This document shows, piece after piece, positions 22,901-35,498 of a stretch of DNA of 64,000 nucleotides. The stretch's first letter is position 1. Each line of letters begins with the position of its first letter. The position numbers and the translations under genes are program-made. The stretch is from Ptiloglossa arizonensis (Eukaryota; Arthropoda; Insecta; Hymenoptera; Colletidae): the NCBI RefSeq assembly GCF_051014685.1, contig NW_027478399.1:682001-746000 (forward strand), given 5' to 3'. The notes under the pieces are model-generated. The model worked only from the letters and a program-made list of their open reading frames with translations. It was not told the origin of the DNA and did not search any database.

Positions 22901-25040
22901 TATGGTTGCTCAACCATTCCTTAACTTCAAACTCCCATATCTCGCGAACGAATTGACGAACTCGAGAAATTCTTGTTGCATCTGAAAGCAGAAACTCGCC
23001 CGATTACAACGGTATGTGTATTTTTGCCCTAGGCCATAGTAGTTATTGGTTTCGAGTATCAGACTTGCGAAAATTTTGATGGTTTCTCGACCATTCCTTA
23101 ATTTCAAACTCCCGTATCACGCGAACGGATTGACGAACTCGAGAAATTCCTATTGCATCTGAAAGCAGAAACTCGCGCGATTACAACAGTATGTGTATTT
23201 TTACCCTAGGCCTTTGTAGTTATTTGTTTCGGGTATTAGACCTGCGAAAATTTTTATGGTTTCTCAACCATTCCTTAACTTCACACTCCCATATCTCGCG
23301 AACGGATTGACGAACACGAGAAATTCCTCTTGCATCTGAAAGTAGAAACTCGCCCGATTACAATGGTGTGTGTACTTTTCCCCTAGGCCATTCCAGTTAT
23401 TGGCTTCGAGTATCAGACCAGCGAAAATTTTGATGGTTTCTCGACCATTCCTTAACTTCAAACTCCCATATCTCGCGAACGGATTGACGAACTCGAGAAA
23501 TTCCTCTTGCACCTGAAAGTAGAAACTCGCCCGATTACAACGGTATGTGTATTTTTCCCCTAGGCCTCCGTAGTTATTGGTTTCGGGAATCAGACATCCG
23601 AAAATTTTGATGGTTGCTCAACCAATCCTTAACTTCAAACTCCCATATCTCGCGAACGAATTGACGAACTCGAGAAATTCCTATTGCATCTGAAAGCAGA
23701 AACTCGCCCGATTACAACGGTATGTGTATTTTTGCCCTAGGCCTCTGTAGTTATTGGTTTCGAGTATCAGACTTGCGAAAATTTTGATGGTTTCTCAACC
23801 ATTCCTTAATTTCAAACTCCCATATCTCGCGAACGGATTGACGAACTCGCGAAGTTCCTGTTGCTTCTGAAAGTAGAAACTCGCCCCATTACAATGGTGT
23901 GTGTACTTTTCCCCTAACCCATAGTAGTTATGGGTTTCGACTATCAGACTTGCGAAAATTTTGATGGTTTGTCAACCATTCCTTAACTTCAAACTCCCAT
24001 ATCTCGCGAACGGATTGACGAACTCGAGAAACTCCTATTGCATCTGAAAGCAGAAACTCGCCCGAATACAACGGTATGTGTATTTTTGCCCTAGGCCTCT
24101 GTGGTTATTTGTTTCGAGTATCAGACTGGCGAAAATTTTGATGGTTTCTCAACCGTTCGTTAAATTCAAACTCCCATATCTCGCGAACGGATTGACGAAC
24201 TCGCGATGTTCCTGTTGCTTCTGAAAGTAGAAACTCGCCCGATTACAACGGTATGTGTATTTTTCCCCTAGGCCTTTGTAGTTATTTGTTTCGAGTATCA
24301 GACTTGCGAAAATTTTGATGGTTTCTCAACCATTCCTTAATTTCAAACTCCCATATCTCGCGAACGGATTGACAAACTCGAGAAATTCCTGTTGCATCTG
24401 AAAGTTGAAACTCGCCCCATTACAATGGTGTGTGTACTTTTCCCCTAGGCCATTCCAGTTATTGGTTTCGAGTATCAGACCAGCGAAATTTTTGATGGTT
24501 TCTCAACCATTCCTTAACTTCAAACTCCCATATCTCGCGAACGGATTGACGAACTCGAGAAATTCCTGTTTCATCTGAAAGCAGAAACTCGCGCGATTAC
24601 AACAGTATGTGTATTTTTCCCCTAGGCCTTTGTAGTTATTTGTTTCGAGTATCAGACTTGCGAAAATTTTGATGGTTTCTCAACCATTCCTTAATTTCAA
24701 ACTCCCATATCTCGCGAACGGATTGACAAACTCGAGAAATTCCTGTTGCATCTGAAAGCTGAAACTCGCCCCATTACAATGGTGTGTGTACTTTTCCCCT
24801 AGGCCATTCCAGTTATTGGTTTCGAGTATCAGACCAGCGAAATTTTTGATGGTTTCTCAACCATTCCTTAACTTCAAACTCCCATATCTCGCGAACGGAT
24901 TGACGACCACGAGAAATTCCTATTGCATCTGAAAGCAGAAACTCGCGCGATTACAACAGTAAGTGTATTTTTACCCTAGGCCTTTGTAGTTATTTGTTTC
25001 GGGTATTAGACCTGCGAAAATTTTCATGGTATCTCAACCA
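19914..25040. repeat. Irregular mosaic of monomers
   Basis: About 29 monomers without a clean tandem HOR. Two stretches are related at 9-monomer spacing: about 20950-21360 and 22540-22950 (ATGGTGTCTC at 21131 and 22725; the extra base comes from an insertion near 22711). The 22580-23140 part is also closely related to 36430-36980 (78 monomers away), a component of the 14-monomer HOR. The region therefore holds copies related to monomers that became homogenised further right. No gene or inserted element is seen. Confidence 0.8.
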
Positions 25041-28000
25041 TTCCTTAACTTCACACTCCCATATCTCGCGAACGGATTGACGAACACGAGAAATTCCTCT
25101 TGCATCTGAAAGTAGAAACTCGCCCGATTACAATGGTGTGTGTACTTTTCCCCTAGGCCATTCCAGTTATTGGTTTCGAGTATCAGACCAGCGAAAATTT
25201 AGATGGTTTCTCGACCATTCCTTAACTTCAAACTCCCATATCTCGCGAACGGATTGACGATCTCGAGAAATTCCTCTTGCATCTGAATGTAGAAACTCGC
25301 CCGATTACAACGGTATGTGTATTTTTCCCCTAGGCCTCTGTAGTTATTGGTTTCGGGAATCAGAAATCCGAAAATTTTGATGGTTGCTCAACCAATCCTT
25401 AATTTCAAACTCCCATATCTCGCGAACGGATTGACGAACTCGCGAAGTTCCCGTTGCTTCTGAAAGTAGAAACTCGCCCCATTACAATGGTGTGTGTACT
25501 TTTCCCCTAACACATAGTAGTTATGGGTTTCGAGTATCAGACTTGCGAAAATTTTGATGGTTTGTCAACCATTCCTTAACTTCAAACTCCCATATCTCGC
25601 GAACGGATTGACGAACTCGAGAAACTCCTATTGCATCTGAAAGCAGAAACTCGCCCGATTACAACGGTATGTGTATTTTTGCCCTAGGCCTCTGTGGTTA
25701 TTGGTTTCGAGTATCAGACTTGCGAAAATTTTGATGGTTTCTCAACCGTTCCTTAAATTCAAACTTCCATATCTCGCGAACGGATTGACGAACTCGCGAA
25801 GTTCCTGTTGCTTCTGAAAGTAGAAACTCGCCCCATTACAATGGTGTGTGTACTTTTCCCCTAGGCCATTCCAGTTATTGGTTTCGAGTATCAGACCAGC
25901 GAAATTTTTGATGGTTTCTCAACCATTCCTTAACTTCAAACTCCCATATCTCGCGAACGGATGGACGAACTCGAGAAATTCCTGTTTCATCTGAAAGTAG
26001 AAATTCGCCCGATTACAACGGTATGTGTATTTTTCCCCTAGGCCTTTGTAGTTATTTGTTTCGAGTATCAGACTTGCGAAAATTTTGATGGTTTCTCAAC
26101 CATTCCTTATTTGCAAACTCCCATATCTCGCGAACGAATTGACGAACTCGAGAAATCCTTGTTGGATCTGAAAGCAGAAATTCGCCGGATTACAGCGGTA
26201 TGTGTATTTTTGCCCTAGGCCATAGTAGTTATTGGTTTCGAGTATCAGACTTGCGAAAATTTTGATGGTTTCTCAACCATTCCTTAATTTCAAACTCCCA
26301 TATCTCGCGAACGGATCGACGAACTCGCGAAGTTCCTGTTGCTTCTGAAAGTAGAAACTCGCCCCATTACAATGGTGTGTGTCCTTTTCCCCTAGGCCAT
26401 TCCAGTTATTGGTTTCGAGTATCATACCAGCGAAATTTTTGATGGTTTCTCAACCATTCCTTAAGTTCAAACTCCCATATCTCGCAAACGGATTGACGAA
26501 CTCCCGAAGTTCCTGTTGCTTCTGAAAGTAGAAACTCGCCCCATTACAATGGTGTGTGTACTTTTCCCCTAACCCATAGCAGTTACGGGTTTCGAGTATC
26601 AGACTTGCGAAAATTTTGATGGTTTGTCAACAACTCCTTCACTTCAAACTCCCATATCTCGCGAACGGATTGACGAACTCGAGAAATTCTTATTGCATCT
26701 GAAAGCAGAAACTCGCCCGATTACAACGGTATGTGTATTTTTACCCTAGGCCTTTGTAGTTATTTGTTTCGGGTATTAGACCTGCGAAAATTTTGATGGT
26801 TTCTCAACCATTCCTTAACTTCACACTCCCATATCTCGCGAACGGATTGACGAACACGAGAAATGCCTCTTGCATCTGAAAGTAGAAACTCTCCCGATTA
26901 CAATGGTGTGTGTACTTTTCCCCTAGGCCATTCCAGTTATTGGTTTCGAGTATCAGACCAGCGAAAATTTTGATGGTTTCTCGACCATTCCTTAACTTCA
27001 AACTCCCATATCTCGCGAACGGATTGACGAACTCGAGAAATTCCTCTTGCATCTGAAAGTAGAAACTCGCCCGATTACAACGGTATGTGTATTTTTCCCC
27101 TAGGCCTCTGTAGTTATTGGTTTCGGGAATCAGACATCCGAAAATTTTGATGGTTGCTCAACCAATCCTTAATTTCAAACTCCCATATCTCGCGAACGGA
27201 TTGACGAACTCGCGAAGTTCCCGTTGCTTCTGAAAGTAGAAACTCGCCCCATTACAATGGTGTGTGTACTTTTCCCCTAACCCATAGTAGTTATGGGTTT
27301 CGAGTATCAGACTTGCGAAAATTTTGATGGTTTGTCAACCATTCCTTAACTTCAAACTCCCATATCTCGCGAACGGATTGACGAACTCGAGAAACTCCTA
27401 TTGCATCTGAAAGCAGAAACTCGCCCGATTACAACGGTATGTGTATTTTTGCCCTAGGCCTCTGTGGTTATTGGTTTCGAGTATCAGACTTGCGAAAATT
27501 TTGATGGTTTCTCAACCGTTCCTTAAATTCAAACTCCCATATCTCGCGAACGGATTGACGAACTCGCGAAGTTCCTGTTGCTTCTGAAAGTAGAAACTCG
27601 CCCCATTACAATGGTGTGTGTACTTTTCCCCTAGGCCATTCCAGTTATTGGTTTCGAGTATCAGACCAGCGAAATTTTTGATGGTTTCTCAACCATTCCT
27701 TAACTTCAAACTCCCATATCTCGCGAACGGATGGACGAACTCGAGAAATTCCTGTTTCATCTGAAAGTAGAAATTCGCCCGATTACAACGGTATGTGTAT
27801 TTTTCCCCTAGGCCTTTGTAGTTATTTGTTTCGAGTATCAGACTTGCGAAAATTTTGATGGTTTCTCAATCATTCCTTAATTTCAAACTCCCATATCTCG
27901 CGAACGGATTGACAAACTCGAGAAATTCCTGTTGCATCTGAAAGTTGAAACTTGCCCCATTACAATGGTGTGTGTACTTTTCCGCTAGGCCATTCCAGTT

Positions 28001-28403
28001 ATTGGTTTCGAGTATCAGACCAGCGAAATTTTTGATGGTTTCTCAACCATTCCTTAACTTCAAACTCCCATATCTCGCGAACGGATTGACGAACTCGAGA
28101 AATTCCTGTTTCGTCTGAAAGCAGAAACTCGCGCGATTACAACAGTATGTGTATTTTTCCCCTAGGCCTTTGTGGTTATTTGTTTCGAGTATCAGACTTG
28201 CGAAAATTTTGATGGTTTCTCAAACATTCCTTAACTTCAAAATCCCATATCTCGCGAACGGATTGACGAACTCGAGAAATTCCTTTTTCATCTGAAAGCA
28301 GAAACTCGCGCGATTACAACAGTATGTGTATTTTTCCCCTAGGCCTTTGTGGTTATTTGTTTCGAGTATCAGACTTGCGAAAATTTTGATGGTTTCTCAA
28401 ACA
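25041..28403. repeat. 19-monomer HOR unit (3,363 bp), copy 1
   Basis: Matches 28404-31766 at offset 3,363 bp at both ends. Shared markers are TAACACATAG (25509 and 28872), TCAGAAATCC near 25361 and 28724, and GACAAACTCG (27911 and 31274). In the middle the copies differ: about 26100-26460 here holds two monomers of the GTTGGATCTG class where copy 2 has one different monomer. Confidence 0.85.
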
Positions 28404-31400
28404 TTCCTTAACTTCACACTCCCATATCTCGCGAACGGATTGACGAACACGAGAAATTCCTCTTGCATCTGAAAGTAGAAACTCGCCCGATTACAATGGT
28501 GTGTGTACTTTTCCCCTAGGCCATTCCAGTTATTGGTTTCGAGTATCAGACCAGCGAAAATTTAGATGGTTTCTCGACCATTCCTTAACTTCAAACTCCC
28601 ATATCTCGCGAACGGATTGACGATCTCGAGAAATTCCTCTTGCATCTGAATGTAGAAACTCGCCCGATTACAACGGTATGTGTATTTTTCCCCTAGGCCT
28701 CTGTAGTTATTGGTTTCGGGAATCAGAAATCCGAAAATTTTGATGGTTGCTCAACCAATCCTTAATTTCAAACTCCCATATCTCGCGAACGGATTGACGA
28801 ACTCGCGAAGTTCCCGTTGCTTCTGAAAGTAGAAACTCGCCCCATTACAATGGTGTGTGTACTTTTCCCCTAACACATAGTAGTTATGGGTTTCGAGTAT
28901 CAGACTTGCGAAAATTTTGATGGTTTGTCAACCATTCCTTAACTTCAAACTCCCATATCTCGCGAACGGATTGACGAACTCGAGAAACTCCTATTGCATC
29001 TGAAAGCAGAAACTCGCCCGATTACAACGGTATGTGTATTTTTGCCCTAGGCCTCTGTGGTTATTGGTTTCGAGTATCAGACTTGCGAAAATTTTGATGG
29101 TTTCTCAACCGTTCCTTAAATTCAAACTCCCATATCTCGCGAACGGATTGACGAACTCGCGAAGTTCCTGTTGCTTCTGAAAGTAGAAACTCGCCCCATT
29201 ACAATGGTGTGTGTACTTTTCCCCTAGGCCATTCCAGTTATTGGTTTCGAGTATCAGACCAGCGAAATTTTTGATGGTTTCTCAACCATTCCTTAACTTC
29301 AAACTCCCATATCTCGCGAACGGATGGACGAACTCGAGAAATTCCTGTTTCATCTGAAAGTAGAAATTCGCCCGATTACAACGGTATGTGTATTTTTCCC
29401 CTAGGCCTTTGTAGTTATTTGTTTCGAGCATCAGACTTGCGAAAATTTTGATGGTTTCTCAAGCATTCCTTAACTTCAAACTCCCATATCTTGCGAACGG
29501 ATAGACGAACTCGAGAAATTCCTGTTTCATCTGAAAGTAGAAATTCGCCCGGTTACAACGGTATGTGTATTTTTCCCCTAGGCCATTGTAGTTATTGGTT
29601 TCGAGTATCAGACTTGCGAAAATTTTGATGGTTTCTCAACCATTCCTTAATTTCAAACTCCCATATCTCGCAAACGGATTGACGAACTCCCGAAGTTCCT
29701 GTTGCTTCTGAAAGTAGAAACTCGCCCCATTACAATGGTGTGTGTACTTTTCCCCTAACCCATAGCAGTTACGGGTTTCGAGTATCAGACTTGCGAAAAT
29801 TTTGATGGTTTGTCAACAACTCCTTCACTTCAAACTCCCATATCTCGCGAACGGATTGACGAACTCGAGAAATTCTTATTGCATCTGAAAGCAGAAACTC
29901 GCCCGATTACAACGGTATGTGTATTTTTACCCTAGGCCTTTGTAGTTATTTGTTTCGGGTATTAGACCTGCGAAAATTTTGATGGTTTCTCAACCATTCC
30001 TTAACTTCACACTCCCATATCTCGCGAACGGATTGACGAACACGAGAAATTCCTCTTGCATCTGAAAGCAGAAACTCGCGCGATTACAACAGTATGTGTA
30101 TTTTTAACCTAGGCCTTTGTAGTTATTTGTTTCGGGTATTAGACCTGCGAAAATTTTGATGGTTTCTCAACCATTCCTTAACTTCACACTCCCATATCTC
30201 GCGAACGGATTGACGAACACGAGAAATTCCTCTTGCATCTGAAAGTAGAAACTCTCCCGATTACAATGGTGTGTGTACTTTTCCCCTAGGCCATTCCAGT
30301 TATTGGTTTCGAGTATCAGACCAGCGAAAATTTTGATGGTTTCTCGACCATTCCTTAACTTCAAACTCCCATATCTCGCGAACGGATTGACGAACTCGAG
30401 AAATTCCTCTTGCATCTGAAAGTAGAAACTCGCCCGATTACAACGGTATGTGTATTTTTCCCCTAGGCCTCTGTAGTTATTGGTTTCGGGAATCAGACAT
30501 CCGAAAATTTTGATGGTTGCTCAACCAATCCTTAATTTCAAACTCCCATATCTCGCGAACGGATTGACGAACTCGCGAAGTTCCCGTTGCTTCTGAAAGT
30601 AGAAACTCGCCCCATTACAATGGTGTGTGTACTTTTCCCCTAACCCATAGTAGTTATGGGTTTCGAGTATCAGACTTGCGAAAATTTTGATGGTTTGTCA
30701 ACCATTCCTTAACTTCAAACTCCCATATCTCGCGAACGGATTGACGAACTCGAGAAGCTCCTATTGCATCTGAAAGCAGAAACTCGCCCGATTACAACGG
30801 TATGTGTATTTTTGCCCTAGGCCTCTGTGGTTATTGGTTTCGAGTATCAGACTTGCGAAAATTTTGATGGTTTCTCAACCGTTCCTTAAATTCAAACTCC
30901 CATATCTCGCGAACGGATTGACGAACTCGCGAAGTTCCTGTTGCTTCTGAAAGTAGAAACTCGCCCCATTACAATGGTGTGTGTACTTTTCCCCTAGGCC
31001 ATTCCAGTTATTGGTTTCGAGTATCAGACCAGCGAAATTTTTGATGGTTTCTCAACCATTCCTTAACTTCAAACTCCCATATCTCGCGAACGGATGGACG
31101 AACTCGAGAAATTCCTGTTTCATCTGAAAGTAGAAATTCGCCCGATTACAACGGTATGTGTATTTTTCCCCTAGGCCTTTGTAGTTATTTGTTTCGAGTA
31201 TCAGACTTGCGAAAATTTTGATGGTTTCTCAATCATTCCTTAATTTCAAACTCCCATATCTCGCGAACGGATTGACAAACTCGAGAAATTCCTGTTGCAT
31301 CTGAAAGTTGAAACTTGCCCCATTACAATGGTGTGTGTACTTTTCCGCTAGGCCATTCCAGTTATTGGTTTCGAGTATCAGACCAGCGAAATTTTTGATG

Positions 31401-31766
31401 GTTTCTCAACCATTCCTTAACTTCAAACTCCCATATCTCGCGAACGGATTGACGAACTCGAGAAATTCCTGTTTCGTCTGAAAGCAGAAACTCGCGCGAT
31501 TACAACAGTATGTGTATTTTTCCCCTAGGCCTTTGTGGTTATTTGTTTCGAGTATCAGACTTGCGAAAATTTTGATGGTTTCTCAAACATTCCTTAACTT
31601 CAAACTCCCATATCTCGCGAACGGATTGACGAACTCGAGAAATTCCTTTTTCATCTGAAAGCAGAAACTCGCGCGATTACAACAGTATGTGTATTTTTCC
31701 CCTAGGCCTTTGTGGTTATTTGTTTCGAGTATTAGACTTGCGAAAATTTTGATGGTTTCTCAACCA
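28404..31766. repeat. 19-monomer HOR unit, copy 2
   Basis: Partner of 25041-28403. It has one monomer at about 29463-29646 in place of two in copy 1, but gains an extra near-duplicate monomer ending near 30166 (TTTTTAACCTAGG variant near 30102). Total length therefore stays exactly 19 monomers although the content differs. Confidence 0.85.
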
Positions 31767-33187
31767 TTCCTTAACTTCAAACTCCCATATCTTGCGAACG
31801 GATAGACGAACTCGAGAAATTCCTGTTTCATCTGAAAGTAGAAATTCGCCCGGTTACAACGGTATGTGTATTTTTCCCCTAGGCCATTGTAGTTATTGGT
31901 TTCGAGTATCAGACTTGCGAAAATTTTGATGGTTTGTCAACCATTCCTTAACTTCAAACTCCCATATCTCGCGAACGGATTGACGAACTCGAGAAACTCC
32001 TATTGCATCTGAAAGCAGAAACTCGCCCGATTACAAAGGTATGTGTATTTTTGCCCTAGGCCTCTGTGGTTATTGGTTTCGAGTATCAGACTTGCGAAAA
32101 TTTTGATGGTTTCTCAACCGTTCCTTAAATTCAAACTCCCATAACTCGCGAACGGATTGACGAACTCGCGAAGTTCCTGTTGCTTCTGAAAGTAGAAACT
32201 CGCCCCATTACAATGGTGTCTGTACTTTTCCCCTAGGCCATTCCAGTTATTGGTTTCGAGTATCAGACCAGCGAAATTTTTGATGGTTTCTCAACCATTC
32301 CTTAACTTCAAACTCCCATATCTCGCGAACGGATTGACGAACTCGAGAAATTCCGGTTTCGTCTGAAAGCAGAAACTCGCGCGATTACAACAGTATGTGT
32401 ATTTTTCCCCTAGGCCTTTGTGGTTATTTGTTTCGAGTATCAGACTTGCGAAAATTTTGATGGTTTCTCAACCATGCCTTAACTTCAAACTCCCATATCT
32501 CGCGAACGGATTGACGAACTCGAGAAATTCCTTTTTCATCTGAAAGCAGAAACTCGCGCGATTACAACAGTATGTGTATTTTTCCCCTAGGCCATTCCAG
32601 TTATTGGTTTCGAGTATCAGACCAGCGAAATTTTTGATGGTTTCTCAACCATTCCTTAACTTCAAACTCCCATATCTCGCGAACGGATTGACGAACTCGA
32701 GAAATTCCGGTTTCGTCTGAAAGCAGAAACTCGCGCGATTACAACAGTATGTGTATTTTTCCCCTAGGCCTTTGTGGTTATTTGTTTCGAGTATCAGACT
32801 TGCGAAAATTTTGATGGTTTCTCAACCATTCCTTAACTTCAAACTCCCATATCTCGCGAACGGATTGACGAACTCGAGAAACTCCTATTGCATCTGAAAG
32901 CAGAAACTCGCCCGATTACAACGGTATGTGTATTTTTGCCCTAGGCCTCTGTGGTTATTGGTTTCGAGTATCAGACTTGCGAAAATTTTGATGGTTTCTC
33001 AACCGTTCCTTAAATTCAAACTCCCATATCTCGCGAACGGATTGACGAACTCGCGAAGTTCCTGTTGCTTCTGAAAGTAGAAACTCGCCCCATTACAATG
33101 GTGTGTGTACTTTTCCCCTAGGCCATTCCAGTTATTGGTTTCGAGTATCAGACCAGCGAAATTTTTGATGGTTTCTCAACCATTCCT
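31595..33187. repeat. 9-monomer duplication (1,593 bp), copy 1
   Basis: The first 933 bp match 33188-34120: GTATTAGAC near 31729 and 33322, TTACAAAGGT at 32031 and 33624, ATAACTCGCG at 32141 and 33734. Inside it a 2-monomer local duplication is visible from TTCCGGTTTC at 32351 and 32705 (354 bp apart). Its first 172 bases overlap the end of the 19-monomer copy 2. Confidence 0.8.
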
Positions 33188-34120
33188 TAACTTCAAACTC
33201 CCATATCTCGCGAACGGATTGACGAACTCGAGAAATTCCTTTTTCATCTGAAAGCAGAAACTCGCGCGATTACAACAGTATGTGTATTTTTCCCCTAGGC
33301 CTTTGTGGTTATTTGTTTCGAGTATTAGACTTGCGAAAATTTTGATGGTTTCTCAACCATTCCTTAACTTCAAACTCCCATATCTTGCGAACGGATAGAC
33401 GAACTCGAGAAATTCCTGTTTCATCTGAAAGTAGAAATTCGCCCGGTTACAACGGTATGTGTATTTTTCCCCTAGGCCATTGTAGTTATTGGTTTCGAGT
33501 ATCAGACTTGCGAAAATTTTGATGGTTTGTCAACCATTCCTTAACTTCAAACTCCCATATCTCGCGAACGGATTGACGAACTCGAGAAACTCCTATTGCA
33601 TCTGAAAGCAGAAACTCGCCCGATTACAAAGGTATGTGTATTTTTGCCCTAGGCCTCTGTGGTTATTGGTTTCGAGTATCAGACTTGCGAAAATTTTGAT
33701 GGTTTCTCAACCGTTCCTTAAATTCAAACTCCCATAACTCGCGAACGGATTGACGAACTCGCGAAGTTCCTGTTGCTTCTGAAAGTAGAAACTCGCCCCA
33801 TTACAATGGTGTGTGTACTTTTCCCCTAGGCCATTCCAGTTATTGGTTTCGAGTATCAGACCAGCGAAATTTTTGATGGTTTCTCAACCATTCCTTAACT
33901 TCAAACTCCCATATCTCGCGAACGGATTGACGAACTCGAGAAATTCCGGTTTCGTCTGAAAGCAGAAACTCGCGCGATTACAACAGTATGTGTATTTTTC
34001 CCCTAGGCCTTTGTGGTTATTTGTTTCGAGTATCAGACTTGCGAAAATTTTGATGGTTTCTCAACCATTCCTTAACTTCAAACTCCCATATCTCGCGAAC
34101 GGATTGACGAACTCGAGAAA
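33188..34120. repeat. 9-monomer duplication, partial copy 2
   Basis: Partner of 31595-32527. It leaves the register near 34121, where GAGAAACTCC replaces the GAGAAATTCC of copy 1. Confidence 0.8.
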
Positions 34121-35498
34121 CTCCTATTGCATCTGAAAGCAGAAACTCGCCCGATTACAACGGTATGTGTATTTTTGCCCTAGGCCTCTTTGGTTATTGG
34201 TTTCGAGTATCAGACTTGCGAAAATTTTGATGGTTTCTCAACCGTTCCTTAAATTCAAACTCCCATATCTCGCGAACGGATTGACGAACTCGCGAAGTTC
34301 CTGTTGCTTCTGAAAGTAGAAACTCGCCCCATTACAATGGTGTGTGTACTTTTCCCCTAGGCCATTCCAGTTATTGGTTTCGAGTATCAGACCAGCGAAA
34401 TTTTTGATGGTTTCTCAACCATTCCTTAACTTCAAACTCCCATATCTCGCGAACGGATGGACGAACTCGAGAAATTCCTGTTTCATCTGAAAGTAGAAAT
34501 TCGCCCGATTACAACGGTATGTGTATTTTTCCCCTAGGCCTTTGTAGTTATTTGTTTCGAGTATCAGACTTGCGAAAATTTTGATGGTTTCTCAACCATT
34601 CCTTAACTTCAAACTCCCATATCTCGCGAACGGATTGACGACCACGAGAAATTCCTATTCCATCTGAAAGCAGAAACTCGCCCGATTGCAAGGGTACGTG
34701 TATTTTTGCCCTAGGCCATAGTAGTTATTGGTTTCGAGTATCAGACATGCGAAAATTTTGATGGTTTCTCAACCATTCCTTATCTGCAAACTCCCATATC
34801 TCGCGAACGAATTGACGAACTCGAGAAATTCTTGTTGGATCTGAAAGCAGAAATTCGCCGGATTACAGCGGTATGTGTATTTTTGCCCTAGGCCATAGTA
34901 GTTATTGGTTTCGAGTATCAGACTTGCGAAAATTTTGATGGTTTCTCAACCATTCCTTAATTTCAAACTCCCATATCTCGCGAACGGATCGACGAACTCG
35001 CGAAGTTCCTGTTGCTCCTGAAAGTAGAAACTCGCCCCATTACAATGGTGTGTGTCCTTTTCCCCTAGGCCATTCCAGTTATTGGTTTCGAGTATCAGAC
35101 CAGCGAAATTTTTGATGGTTTCTCAACCATTCCTTAAGTTCAAACTCCCATATCTCGCGAACGGATGGACGAACTCGAGAAATTCCTGTTTCATCTGAAA
35201 GTAAAAATTCGCCCGATTCCAACGGTATGTGTATTTTTCCCCTAGGCCTTTGTAGTTATTTGTTTCGAGTATCAGACTTGCGAAAATTTTGATGGTTTCT
35301 CAACCATTCCTTAACTTCAAACTCCCATATCTCGCGAACGGATTGACGAACTCGAGAAATTCCTTTTTCATCTGAAAGCAGAAACTCGCGCGATTACAAC
35401 AGTATGTGTATTTTTCCCCTAGGCCATTGTAGTTATTGGTTTCGAGTATCAGACTTGCGAAAATTTTGATGGTTTCTCAACCATTCCTTAATTTCAAA
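34121..35498. repeat. Shuffled monomers before the 14-monomer HOR
   Basis: About 7.8 monomers. They include the recurrent module also found at 25620-26060, 27388-27830 and 51282-51830 (CTCTGTGGTT or its variant, then CTCGCGAAG, then CCAGCGAAATTTTT, then GGATGGACG). No gene or inserted element is seen. Confidence 0.7.
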
